Of a DNA stretch of 64,000 bases, positions 54,125-63,296 are shown one piece after another. A program made the translations under genes and the position numbers. The stretch is taken from NCBI GenBank assembly GCA_963740945.1, contig CAVUGE010000021.1:1-64000 (forward strand), written 5' to 3'. Each line of letters opens with the position of its first letter. Position 1 is the first letter of the stretch. The stretch is from CAVQBP01 sp963740945 (GTDB lineage Bacteria; Bacteroidota; Ignavibacteria; Ignavibacteriales; Ignavibacteriaceae). The notes beneath the pieces were generated by a model that saw only the letters and a list, made by a program, of their open reading frames with translations, was not told the DNA's origin and ran no database searches.

Positions 54125-54853
54125 TTGAGATATAGTATTATTATTCCTACTCTAAACGAAGAAAAACTTTTGCCGTTTCTATTACAGCAGCTCGCTAATA
54201 AGGTATTCAAAGAAAAATATGATTATGAAATTATAATATCCGATGGAGGGAGCACGGATAAAACGGTAGAAATTGCTGCACAATACTCGGACATTATTAA
54301 AATCCATAATAGCAATATAAGACAAAACATTGCCGAAGGAAGAAACTTAGGAGCAAAATATGCACATGGAGACATTCTTATTTTTTTAAACGGTGATATC
54401 CTTCTCTCCGGCGTTGATAGATTTTTCGATTATATAGAAAATAATTTTATTAACAGTAAATATTTTGCTATGACATGTTTTGTTAAAGTTTTTCCAAAAG
54501 AAGAAAAACTATCTGATAAGATTTTTCATACAGTTTTCAATAATTACTTCAGGTTAATAAATAATCTTGGTATAGGAATGGGCAGAGGGGAGTGTCACGT
54601 TATAAGAAAAGGAATCTTTAATAAATTCAAAGGTTATAATGAAGAACTAGCAGCGGGTGAAGATTTTGATTTGTTCAGGAAAATTAGAAGAGAAGGTAAG
54701 ATATTATTTACAAAAGATTTATTTATATTTGAATCCCCCAGAAGGTTTAGGAGATTAGGTTATAAGTATGTAACGTGGATCTGGATAAAAAATGGTTTTT
54801 CGGTATTCTTCAAGGAAAAAGCAATATCCAAAGAATGGGAGCAGGTAAGGTAA
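54125..54853 (+). CDS. Family 2 glycosyltransferase
   Basis: This is a GT-A-type glycosyltransferase (242 aa). It starts YSIIIPTLNEEKLLPFLLQQ, then EIIISDGGSTDKTVEIA near 37-53 with the nucleotide-binding DGGS, EGRNLGAKYAHGDILIFLNG near 70-89 with the Asp region, and a late AGEDFDLFRKIRREGKI near 180-196 with the catalytic-base EDFDL motif. Sugar and acceptor are unknown; the protein may belong to polysaccharide or lipid-glycan assembly. The start is TTG with AAGGTGAAG upstream. It is followed, one base later, by the Wzi-like barrel. Confidence 0.9.
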   Translation: MRYSIIIPTLNEEKLLPFLLQQLANKVFKEKYDYEIIISDGGSTDKTVEIAAQYSDIIKIHNSNIRQNIAEGRNLGAKYAHGDILIFLNGDILLSGVDRFFDYIENNFINSKYFAMTCFVKVFPKEEKLSDKIFHTVFNNYFRLINNLGIGMGRGECHVIRKGIFNKFKGYNEELAAGEDFDLFRKIRREGKILFTKDLFIFESPRRFRRLGYKYVTWIWIKNGFSVFFKEKAISKEWEQVR

Positions 54854-54854
54854 C

Positions 54855-56507
54855 TTGAAAAAAATATTCCCCATATTTCTTTTATTAACAGTAAGTATTT
54901 TTTCTCAATCTGAATATGTTTCTACTTCAAATCCTATTTATGATTTCCTTGAAAGGATGGAATCGCAGTTATTAATTGATAATTATAATTCATTTGAAAT
55001 ACCTAAAACAAGGAAAGAGATAGCCGGATATTTAAAACAAATTATTAAAGATGAAAATGAGCTGGATGATGAAGATAAAAAAATACTTGAAGATTTAGAA
55101 ATAGAATTTGAATATGATTTATCCGGAACTTTAAATAATTCCCAGTCAATTTTGGGAAAAAGTGAATATAATATCTTATCTCAAAAAGAAAAATATTTAT
55201 ACTATTATAACGAACCCCAAAAATTTAATCTCTTTATAAACATTCTAGGAAATGGTGAACTGATTTTCAATAACCGGATAAATAATAAAAATAATTTATC
55301 AACTACACTTGGATATGTTGGCGGGGAAATACGAGGAACTATTCTGAATAAGTTCGGTTTTTCGTTAAGAGGAATCAACGGGAATGTTTTTGGAAACAGA
55401 GAAACTGCTTTATTGAAGAATGACCTTAGGTATAATTTTAAACTAACTGAAAAGCCTGATCAGGCTTTCTTTGATGAAACCGAAGGTTATTTAACCGCTG
55501 ATTTTGACATAGTAAAGTTTAAATTAGGACAGGATAGAATTAACATTGGATACGGACCTATAAAAGCTTTTATTGATGATAACTCACCCAAATTCAATTA
55601 TATAGCATTTAGTATTTCTTATAAATTTTTTGATTTTTCTTTTTTTCATGGAAAATTATTAGGTGATACATCCTTTTCGTATGATTCCACAACAGGCGAA
55701 CAAAATTTCGTCCAAGAAAAATATATCGGATATCATCGTATCGGGTTTAATATTTCAAAAGACGTGAACTTTGGAGTTGGAGAATTTATTATATATGGAG
55801 ATAGGACAATAGACCTGTCTTATCTAAATCCTTTTAGTTTTTATAAATCTATTGAACATCAAAATAGAGATAGGGATAACTCCATGCTTTTTTTTGATTT
55901 TAAAAATAATTCAATCAAGGGGTTAAAACTTTATGCTTCTCTTTTAATAGATGATATCACAATAAATAAAATTGGAACAGGCTGGTGGGGTAATCAATTC
56001 TTGTTCAATGCAGGGTTATATTCATCTACTTTATACAACATAATTCCATTAGATCTAAGATTTGAATATATCAGGATTGAGCCATATGTTTTTACACATA
56101 GATTTCTCCGCAATAATTTTACAAATTTTGGATATAATTTGGGATCATTCTTACAACCCAATAGTGAACTCTTTTATACACAAATAAGTTATAGATTAAA
56201 TTATAGATTGAATTTAAGCTGTGATTTTTCTTATAATATACACGGCGCAAATCCTTTAACACCGGATGGTACAGTAAAAGAAAATATTGGAGGTGATATT
56301 TCTTTAGGTCACAGGGTATTTGATTCTGAAAAGGTAAATTTTCTTGATGGTTATTTGGAATATAGCAGAATGGCTTCGATAACAGTTAACTTTGAACCTT
56401 TCAATCAAATCAATTTTAATTTCAATTTAAAATATATAAGCCAATCGTTACAGCAAACTATAAATAAAGAAATTGAAACTTTTTTTACTTTATCAGTAAG
56501 GCTTTAG
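54855..56507 (+). CDS. Outer-membrane barrel protein, Wzi-like (capsule assembly)
   Basis: This 550-residue exported barrel starts TTG with a signal peptide (IFPIFLLLTVSIFSQ). Its strand pattern (GEIRGTILNKFGFSLRG, FFDFSFFHGKLLG, FLFNAGLYSSTLYN and DLRFEYIRIEPYVFTHRF) and its last residues (FFTLSVRL) match the capsule-assembly Wzi family (PF14052-like), which anchors polysaccharide at the outer membrane. I cannot confirm the family without a search. Position one base after a glycosyltransferase gene supports a polysaccharide role. Confidence 0.72.
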   Translation: MKKIFPIFLLLTVSIFSQSEYVSTSNPIYDFLERMESQLLIDNYNSFEIPKTRKEIAGYLKQIIKDENELDDEDKKILEDLEIEFEYDLSGTLNNSQSILGKSEYNILSQKEKYLYYYNEPQKFNLFINILGNGELIFNNRINNKNNLSTTLGYVGGEIRGTILNKFGFSLRGINGNVFGNRETALLKNDLRYNFKLTEKPDQAFFDETEGYLTADFDIVKFKLGQDRINIGYGPIKAFIDDNSPKFNYIAFSISYKFFDFSFFHGKLLGDTSFSYDSTTGEQNFVQEKYIGYHRIGFNISKDVNFGVGEFIIYGDRTIDLSYLNPFSFYKSIEHQNRDRDNSMLFFDFKNNSIKGLKLYASLLIDDITINKIGTGWWGNQFLFNAGLYSSTLYNIIPLDLRFEYIRIEPYVFTHRFLRNNFTNFGYNLGSFLQPNSELFYTQISYRLNYRLNLSCDFSYNIHGANPLTPDGTVKENIGGDISLGHRVFDSEKVNFLDGYLEYSRMASITVNFEPFNQINFNFNLKYISQSLQQTINKEIETFFTLSVRL

Positions 56508-56527
56508 TTTAATCATATGGAGTATAA

Positions 56528-58135
56528 ATGATATCAAAATTCAGAGTTCCTTTTGCTATAATAATATTGACAATCGGTATTGTTTTAGGAACCCAAATAG
56601 AGCGGGCTTTTTCCGATGACGTTCTGCATGAAAGTGTAAATAAATTTAGTGATGTATTAACGGATGTTCAAAAATATTATGTAGAAAAAGTTGATACCCC
56701 CAAATTAGTTGATGCCGCCATAAGCGGTATGTTAGGCAAGCTTGATCCGCATTCTATATATATTCCTGCAAGTCAGATGGAATCCGTTGATGAATCTTTT
56801 AGGGGAGATTTTGAAGGAGTGGGAATTGAATTCCAAATTGTAAATGATACTATAGTTGTTGTTGCCCCAGTATCCGGCGGACCGAGTGAAGCACTAGGAA
56901 TAAGGTCAGGTGATAGAATTGTTAAAATAAACGGAGAAGATGCAATAGGAATAACAGATGATCAGGTAAAAGGAAAACTACGCGGTAGTGCCGGAACGAA
57001 AGTGAGAGTTGCTATTTATCGCTATGGAACTCCGGAGCTATTAAATTATGAAATCACGAGAGATAAAATTCCTCTTTATTCTGTTGATACTCATTTTATG
57101 CTGGATAAAAAAACAGGTTATATAAGCCTTTCAAGGTTTTCTGAGACAACATACGATGAAGTTTATAAGGCACTGAATGATTTAAAGGAAAAAGGAATGG
57201 AACAATTGATTTTTGATTTACGCGGAAATCCCGGTGGCTTATTAGGACAGGCTGTAAAAGTATCGGATCTCTTTATTAGCGGTCAGAAAAAAATTGTATA
57301 TACGAAGGGAAGAAAACCAGAATTCGATGATGAATTCGATGCATCAAAATCTTCACCTTATGAAAAAATTCCCTTGATTGTTTTAGTTAATAACGGTTCA
57401 GCTTCGGCAAGTGAAATTGTATCCGGAGCAGTACAGGATTGGGATAGGGGGTTAATAGTTGGTGAAACTACATTTGGAAAAGGATTAGTTCAAAGACAAT
57501 TTGAACTTCCGGATAATTCCGCTGTCAGGTTAACAATTTCTCGTTATTATACTCCATCAGGCAGACTGATTCAAAGAGATTACAAATCTCTCAAGGATAA
57601 AGAGGAATACTATAAAGATATTGGCGGGAAAAATGAAAATGAGGGAGACAATCTATACCATACTGCTGAAAAAGATTCATCACTTCCTGTTTTTAAGACA
57701 AATGCAGGCAGGGTAGTTTACGGCGGAGGCGGCATTACTCCGGATTATATAGTTAAGTCAGATCAAATTACAGATTATACATCTAATTTGCTTAAGAATA
57801 ATGTTTTTTACCAATTTATTCTCTCTTATCTGGAATTGAATGAAAAAACTATTCATTCAGAGTTTAAAACTCTGGGAGAGTTTACAAATAATTTTAGTTT
57901 TTCCGTAAAAGATATCAAGGATTTTATAAAGTTCTCTGAAACTAAAAATGTTAAATTTTCCGAAGAAGACTTTAAAAAAGATAAAGATTACATTATTATA
58001 AGGCTGAAAGCTCAAATTGCAAGAAATTTTTGGAAGAATGAAGGATGGTATGAAACTATATTAAGCACTGATACTCAGCTCTTAAAAGCTAGAACACTTT
58101 TTAATGAAGCAAAGGATTTAGCTAACCTTAAATGA
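56528..58135 (+). CDS. ctpA: S41-family C-terminal processing peptidase
   Basis: This is a CtpA/Prc-type peptidase (535 aa), membrane-tethered or periplasmic. It has an N-terminal hydrophobic segment (VPFAIIILTIGIVLGTQI), then a PDZ domain (about 85-170, with VVAPVSGGPSEALGIRSGDR), the S41 core with LIFDLRGNPGG near 220-230 and the catalytic segment LVNNGSASASEIVSGAVQD near residue 293, followed by GETTFGKGLVQRQFEL with the Lys. It cleaves proteins with nonpolar C-termini. The stop overlaps the next start (ATGA). Confidence 0.94.
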   Translation: MISKFRVPFAIIILTIGIVLGTQIERAFSDDVLHESVNKFSDVLTDVQKYYVEKVDTPKLVDAAISGMLGKLDPHSIYIPASQMESVDESFRGDFEGVGIEFQIVNDTIVVVAPVSGGPSEALGIRSGDRIVKINGEDAIGITDDQVKGKLRGSAGTKVRVAIYRYGTPELLNYEITRDKIPLYSVDTHFMLDKKTGYISLSRFSETTYDEVYKALNDLKEKGMEQLIFDLRGNPGGLLGQAVKVSDLFISGQKKIVYTKGRKPEFDDEFDASKSSPYEKIPLIVLVNNGSASASEIVSGAVQDWDRGLIVGETTFGKGLVQRQFELPDNSAVRLTISRYYTPSGRLIQRDYKSLKDKEEYYKDIGGKNENEGDNLYHTAEKDSSLPVFKTNAGRVVYGGGGITPDYIVKSDQITDYTSNLLKNNVFYQFILSYLELNEKTIHSEFKTLGEFTNNFSFSVKDIKDFIKFSETKNVKFSEEDFKKDKDYIIIRLKAQIARNFWKNEGWYETILSTDTQLLKARTLFNEAKDLANLK

Positions 58136-58956
58136 TTTTTTTAAAGAAAATAGTTATTTTAATTCCTATCCTGTTTATCTATACTAATGTTTTGCCAAAA
58201 CATAATATAGAAAAAAAGAGCTTTTCTTTTATTTCGAATAAAAATATTGAAGTTGGTGAAGAACTTTCTTATGTAGTTAAATATGCTTTTATAGTATTAG
58301 GACAGGTAACAATTAAGGTAACCGGTAAAAAAAGGACAGGTGATAAGACTGTATATAATACAATAGCCTATATTGATTCATATGAAAATATACCTTTCGT
58401 TGACATTCATCAGATTTATAAAAGTGAAGTGACGAATCAGTGGTATTCAACCTTTTTTGAAGGTATAGTTAAATCGGATAATTATGATTCATTTACGGAT
58501 TATTATTTCAATTATGATAGTTCGAAAATTCATATTATAAAAGGAAAGTTATCTCCAAAAGAGACCTGGACTGATTCAACGGCATCTATAAATAAAAAGT
58601 ATCAAGACGGACTTTCAATTTTTTATTATGCCCGGATGAATACAGGCCAGAAAAAAACTGAAGTGATACCGGGCTTTGTAGCTGATAAAAAGGTAGTTAC
58701 AAAAATAAATTTTTATAATGATGTATCCGATATTTCTATTGATGCAGTTGATTATCCGGTGGCATGCGTGAAAATAGATGGAGAATTAAATTACATCAGT
58801 ATATATGGATTAACGGGATATTATGAAGGTTGGTTTACAAATGATGATGCAGCAATACCAATCCTTGCTAAAATGAAAGTGATGGTTGGAAATATTACTC
58901 TTGAGTTAAAAGAATGGAAAAGAAAAGGCTGGAAACCGCCGGAATATCAAGAATGA
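58132..58956 (+). CDS. DUF3108 domain protein
   Basis: This exported protein (274 aa) has a hydrophobic N-terminus (VILIPILFIYTNVLP) and a DUF3108 core: VGEELSYVVKYAFIVLGQVT near 40-60, AYIDSYENIPFVDIHQIYKS near 84-103 and TSAINKKYQDGLSIFYY-like folds near 155. DUF3108 proteins are beta-barrel or lipocalin-like periplasmic proteins with no known activity. It overlaps ctpA and the carbonic-anhydrase gene (ATGA junctions at both ends), so the three form a tight operon. Confidence 0.88.
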   Translation: MIFLKKIVILIPILFIYTNVLPKHNIEKKSFSFISNKNIEVGEELSYVVKYAFIVLGQVTIKVTGKKRTGDKTVYNTIAYIDSYENIPFVDIHQIYKSEVTNQWYSTFFEGIVKSDNYDSFTDYYFNYDSSKIHIIKGKLSPKETWTDSTASINKKYQDGLSIFYYARMNTGQKKTEVIPGFVADKKVVTKINFYNDVSDISIDAVDYPVACVKIDGELNYISIYGLTGYYEGWFTNDDAAIPILAKMKVMVGNITLELKEWKRKGWKPPEYQE

Positions 58957-59489
58957 ATGAAGTACAAAAAATATTTTCTTTTAAAGGATTATATCCAAAA
59001 ATAGCAAAAAGTGTATTTTTAGCATCTGGTGTAAAGATTATAGGTAATGTCGAAATTGGAGAAAATTCAAGTGTTTGGTATAACACAGTAATTAGAGGAG
59101 ATGTTCATTATATTAAAATAGGTGCTTTTACCAATGTTCAGGATTGCTCGATGCTGCATGTTACTAGAGACAGGTATCCGTTAAATATTGGCGATAAAGT
59201 TACAATCGGACATTCGGTTAAATTACATGGATGTACTTTGAAGAATTTATCTTTGGTTGGTATTGGAGCAATCATATTAGATGGTGCAGTAATTGAAGAA
59301 AAAAGTATGGTTGCTGCAGGAAGCGTTGTGACTCCTAATTTCACTGTCCCTTCCGGTAAATTGGCAGCAGGTGTTCCTGCTAAATTAATTCGAAATTTGA
59401 CTGAAGCAGAAATGAATGATTTTGAAGCTTCAGCTTTCCGGTATAAAAGATACTCTGAAGAAACTATTGAATCATTAAAGAAACCTTAA
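58953..59489 (+). CDS. Gamma-class carbonic anhydrase-like protein
   Basis: This is a left-handed beta-helix hexapeptide-repeat protein (178 aa) of the gamma-carbonic anhydrase/YrdA family. It starts at 58953, overlapping the DUF3108 stop (ATGA); an earlier ATG at 58914 would prepend 13 non-family residues. Metal His positions are visible: VIRGDVHYIKIG near 54, then MLHVTRD near 72 and TIGHSVKLHGC near 89. Zn, Fe or Co would bind at the trimer interface. YrdA-like members often lack carbonic anhydrase activity, so the function is a guess. Confidence 0.88.
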   Translation: MNEVQKIFSFKGLYPKIAKSVFLASGVKIIGNVEIGENSSVWYNTVIRGDVHYIKIGAFTNVQDCSMLHVTRDRYPLNIGDKVTIGHSVKLHGCTLKNLSLVGIGAIILDGAVIEEKSMVAAGSVVTPNFTVPSGKLAAGVPAKLIRNLTEAEMNDFEASAFRYKRYSEETIESLKKP

Positions 59490-59495
59490 CCTTAT

Positions 59496-60356
59496 ATGTT
59501 GTTAAAGTTTTGGGGAACGAGAGGTTCAATCCCTGTCCCTGGAAAAAATACTTTAAAATATGGAGGAAATACTCCATGTGTTGAATGCAGAACAAGCAAA
59601 GGTAAATTAATAGTACTTGATGCAGGAAGCGGTATAAGAGAACTGGGCTTGAATTTAATTGAAAAAAATGAGGCAGAGGAGAAAATCCCGATTTTTATTA
59701 GCCATTATCATTGGGATCATATACAAGGTATCCCATTTTTTCGTCCTTTATATGAAAAAAATATTAGTTTAATTTTTTATGGTTTGACAACTAATGGGTA
59801 CAATATTGCAGATATCCTTAGTAATCAGATGAATGATAATTTTTTCCCAATAAAAATAGATCAGGCCAACGCAAATATTGAATATAAAAGTATTGAAGCA
59901 AATAACTCATATGAACTTGATGGTGTAACAATAAAAACATTCAGAGCGAATCATTCCTCTCCTACTTTAGCTTTTAAGTTAATTGAAAAGGATAAGTGTT
60001 TTGTATATATGACTGATAATGAATTAAAGTTTGACAACGATTCAGTTGAATCCATAAAAAAATTAAATAAAGATTTGATAAAATTTTGTTATGGGTGTGA
60101 TTATTTAATCCATGATACAATGTATGATGAAACCCAATTGCTCAATAAAAAAGGGTGGGGGCATTCGAGCAATGTTTTGCTGGCTTACTTCAGCAACTTT
60201 GCTGAAATAAAAAATTTGGTTTTATTTCATTATAATCCAGATTATACAGATGAAAAAATTGAAGAAATGCTTGAAGAAACAAAAAAGATATTTCAAAAGG
60301 AAAATTATGAAATAGGATGCGTTGCAGCTAAAGAAGGATTGGAAATAAAGTTATAA
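59496..60356 (+). CDS. MBL-fold metallo-hydrolase
   Basis: This is a metallo-beta-lactamase-fold hydrolase (286 aa). It begins LLKFWGTRGSIPVPGKNTLK and has the metal-binding motif HYHWDHIQGIPFF near 70-82 (HxHxDH), FRANHSSPTLAF near 149 and LIHDTMYDETQL near 201-212 with GHSSN and a late His (LFHYNPD). This N-terminal WGTRGS start and the late YDDE-type Asp/His are known from cyclic-nucleotide or phosphonate phosphodiesterase-like members (PhnP/PDE class). The substrate is unknown. Confidence 0.88.
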   Translation: MLLKFWGTRGSIPVPGKNTLKYGGNTPCVECRTSKGKLIVLDAGSGIRELGLNLIEKNEAEEKIPIFISHYHWDHIQGIPFFRPLYEKNISLIFYGLTTNGYNIADILSNQMNDNFFPIKIDQANANIEYKSIEANNSYELDGVTIKTFRANHSSPTLAFKLIEKDKCFVYMTDNELKFDNDSVESIKKLNKDLIKFCYGCDYLIHDTMYDETQLLNKKGWGHSSNVLLAYFSNFAEIKNLVLFHYNPDYTDEKIEEMLEETKKIFQKENYEIGCVAAKEGLEIKL

Positions 60357-60366
60357 TCTTTTATTA

Positions 60367-60825
60367 TTGCTAGTGATAAAAAATTTAGAAGTCAATAATA
60401 GTTCATTTTATAAGATAAATAAGTTATTTATTCATAAAATCGTCGGCTTATTACTAAATGAATTCGAATTATCTATTTCATATCTATTGATAAACTTTGT
60501 CCCGTCAAACCTAATTATTCAAATCAATAATGAATTTTTGAATCATAATCATTCAACCGATATAATTACTTTCAATTATTCAAAAAAAAAGAAGATTATC
60601 GATAGTGAAATTTATATTTCAAGTGAAGAAGCTGAAAACAATGCAAAAAAATATGAAGTGACCTTTGCAGACGAAATTTTGAGACTAGTGATTCATGGTT
60701 TTTTACATTTAATCGGCTATGATGATACATCCACAGATAAAAAAAGAGAGATGAAAAGGATTGAAAATAAATTATTTGTAAAATACAGTGAAATTCTTTT
60801 TATTAGTAGAGGAACTAAAGGTTAA
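60367..60825 (+). CDS. ybeY: Endoribonuclease YbeY
   Basis: YbeY is a metal-dependent RNase for 16S rRNA maturation and ribosome quality control. The protein is about 150 residues; the start may be TTG 60367 or GTG 60373. The metal motif is VIHGFLHLIGYDD near 115-127. The usual third His (HGxLHLxGYDH) is replaced by Asp, as in the Bacteroidota-type GYKD/GYDD variants I recall. TDIITFNY near 66-73 is also conserved. It follows the MBL hydrolase gene by ten bases and precedes topA by about 130 bases. Confidence 0.92.
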   Translation: MLVIKNLEVNNSSFYKINKLFIHKIVGLLLNEFELSISYLLINFVPSNLIIQINNEFLNHNHSTDIITFNYSKKKKIIDSEIYISSEEAENNAKKYEVTFADEILRLVIHGFLHLIGYDDTSTDKKREMKRIENKLFVKYSEILFISRGTKG

Positions 60826-60967
60826 AAAATAGAGTTTATACAAGAAATACGGAACATATTTTATAATAATCCATTATATTATTTAATATTTTATTAGCCT
60901 GTATTTATTTTATTATATAAAGTGAAAATATTTATTTATACAAAAAATCGGAAATTTGAAAGTTTTT

Positions 60968-63286
60968 ATGGCAAAAAATCTAGTTTTAGTAGAATCTCCA
61001 GCAAAAGCAAAGACAATTAATAAGTATCTTGGAAATAATTATTTGGTAGAAGCAACAATAGGACATATAAGAAATTTACCTAAAACGAAATTAGGTGTAG
61101 ATATCGAAAATGGATTTCAGCCTCAATATGTTACCATAAGAGGTAAGGGTGACATAATTAAGAAAATAAAATCTCTTGCCGGAAAAAGTAATAATATTTT
61201 TATAGCAACTGACCCTGACCGAGAAGGTGAGGCAATTGCACAAGATATTGTTGATATTTTAAATGGAACAGGCAATCATAAAATCCGCAGAGTTCTATTT
61301 AATGAAATCACAAAAACCGGTGTTAAGAAAGCGATGGAATCACCAAGAAATATTGATAACTATCTTGTTAGTTCACAGCGAGCAAGAAGAGTTATGGACA
61401 GGATAATTGGATATAAAATGAGTCCCTTTCTGTGGAAGGCTGTAATTGAAATGTCAGGCAGCAGTTCATTATCTGCCGGAAGGGTTCAATCTGTAGCGCT
61501 TAAGCTTATTTGCGATAGAGAAGAAGAAATAGAAAAATTCATACAGACAGAATACTGGTCGATCTGGGCTGTCTTCAAAACCGGTAATGGTGAAACATTT
61601 GAAGCAAAGCTTCTTAGTATTGAGGGGAAAAATCTCAAAATTCAACCAAAGCCGGAAATGAGTGAAAATGATTGGAAAGAATTTTTAGAAAAGAATTTTG
61701 CAATTAATAAAGAAACATCGGCAAAAGAAATCTTTGACAGAATTTCACTTAAAGAAAATTTTATAATCACAGATATAACTAAGAAAAATGTAAAAAGAAA
61801 TCCATCGCCACCATTTATTACAAGTACCTTACAAGCCGAAGCTTCAAGAAGAATAAAGATGCGTCCTAAGCAAACTATGATGATTGCACAAAAACTCTAT
61901 GAAGGAGTCGAGCTCGGGAAGGAAGAAGGTACACAAGGTTTAATTACATATATGAGAACGGATTCTACCCGAATAAGTGAAGAGATTATTCCTGTTGTTA
62001 GAGATTACATTAAAAGCTCTTACGGCGAAAAGTATATACCGGACACCCCGAATGTTTACGAGAAAAAGGATAAAATAAATGTTCAGGATGCTCATGAAGC
62101 AATTAGACCTACTTCTTTGAGATTTACTCCGGATTATGTTAAAGATTATTTAGATAAAAGATCATTAAAGCTATATGAACTGATCTGGATGCGTTTCATA
62201 GCTTCACAAATGGCCCCAGCACAACTTGAAGTTACAAATGTTGAAGTTTCGGCTGATGAATTTGTATTCAAGGCAACAGGCACTGCAGTTAAATTCAGTG
62301 GATTTATGCAGGTATATGAGGAAATGGTAGAGCAAAGAGAAAATGATGATGATAGAAAAGAAGAGAAAATACCTTTAGGACTGGAAATAAATCAAAAACT
62401 GGCATTAGAGGAACTGGAAAAAATACAGCATTTTACGAAACCTCCAGCGCGATACACAGAAAGTTCTTTAATTAGAGATCTGGAATCAAAAGGTATTGGC
62501 AGACCAAGTACTTATTCTCTAATTGCAAGTACTATCCAGGATAGGAATTATGTTGAACAGGTCGACAGAAAATTAGTCCCTACAAAGCTTGGTAAAGAAG
62601 TAAGTAAAATTCTTGTCAAGAATTTCCCTGGAATTATTAATGAAAGTTTTACTGCTGAAATGGAAAATGAACTTGACCAGATTGCCCAAGGAGAGAATGG
62701 ATATGTAAAAGTATTAAATGATTTTTATCAGCCCTTTTCTGAGGCACTTAAGCATGTTGAAGATAAAGTGGAAAAAATTCTTTGTGACAAGTGTGGGGGT
62801 GAAATGATTATAAAAATAGGCAGATACGGCAAATATCTTGCGTGCAGCAATTACCCCGAATGTAAAAATATAAAATCCTTTAAAGATATTGCGGCTCAAA
62901 ATCAAGAACCGGAATATACCGGAGAGAAGTGTGAGAAATGCGGAGCCAGAACTGTTTACAGGGAAGGAAAGTTCGGAAGATTTATTGGTTGTGAAAGATA
63001 TCCAGAATGCGATTTTGTAAAGAACATCTCGTTAAATGTGAAATGTCCGAAATGTAAAGAAGGGGAAGTTGTTGAAAGAAAATCGAGACGGAATAAAGTG
63101 TTTTACGGCTGTTCGAGATATCCAGAATGCGATTTTGTAAGCTGGTACAGACCGATTCCTCAAGAATGTCCTAATAAAGATTCATATTATATGGAAAAAA
63201 GATATTCAAAGAAAAAAGGTGAATATCTGAAGTGTCCTAATTGCGGTGAAGAGGTTGTTTTAACAGTTTCCGAAGAAGAAGAATAA
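60968..63286 (+). CDS. topA: DNA topoisomerase I
   Basis: This is a type IA topoisomerase (772 aa) that relaxes negative supercoils. NLVLVESPAKAKTINKYLG (Toprim start) is followed by TDPDREGEAIA near 77-87 with the metal Asp triad, the active-site Tyr in GLITYMRTDSTRIS (about residue 328), and QDAHEAIRPTS near 374. The C-terminus has three zinc ribbons (CDKCGGEM, CEKCGARTV, CPKCKEGEV) and a fourth partial one. I prefer the ATG at 60968 over a TTG 12 bases earlier, although the upstream GGAAA suits the TTG. Confidence 0.97.
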   Translation: MAKNLVLVESPAKAKTINKYLGNNYLVEATIGHIRNLPKTKLGVDIENGFQPQYVTIRGKGDIIKKIKSLAGKSNNIFIATDPDREGEAIAQDIVDILNGTGNHKIRRVLFNEITKTGVKKAMESPRNIDNYLVSSQRARRVMDRIIGYKMSPFLWKAVIEMSGSSSLSAGRVQSVALKLICDREEEIEKFIQTEYWSIWAVFKTGNGETFEAKLLSIEGKNLKIQPKPEMSENDWKEFLEKNFAINKETSAKEIFDRISLKENFIITDITKKNVKRNPSPPFITSTLQAEASRRIKMRPKQTMMIAQKLYEGVELGKEEGTQGLITYMRTDSTRISEEIIPVVRDYIKSSYGEKYIPDTPNVYEKKDKINVQDAHEAIRPTSLRFTPDYVKDYLDKRSLKLYELIWMRFIASQMAPAQLEVTNVEVSADEFVFKATGTAVKFSGFMQVYEEMVEQRENDDDRKEEKIPLGLEINQKLALEELEKIQHFTKPPARYTESSLIRDLESKGIGRPSTYSLIASTIQDRNYVEQVDRKLVPTKLGKEVSKILVKNFPGIINESFTAEMENELDQIAQGENGYVKVLNDFYQPFSEALKHVEDKVEKILCDKCGGEMIIKIGRYGKYLACSNYPECKNIKSFKDIAAQNQEPEYTGEKCEKCGARTVYREGKFGRFIGCERYPECDFVKNISLNVKCPKCKEGEVVERKSRRNKVFYGCSRYPECDFVSWYRPIPQECPNKDSYYMEKRYSKKKGEYLKCPNCGEEVVLTVSEEEE

Positions 63287-63296
63287 CTAATTTATA

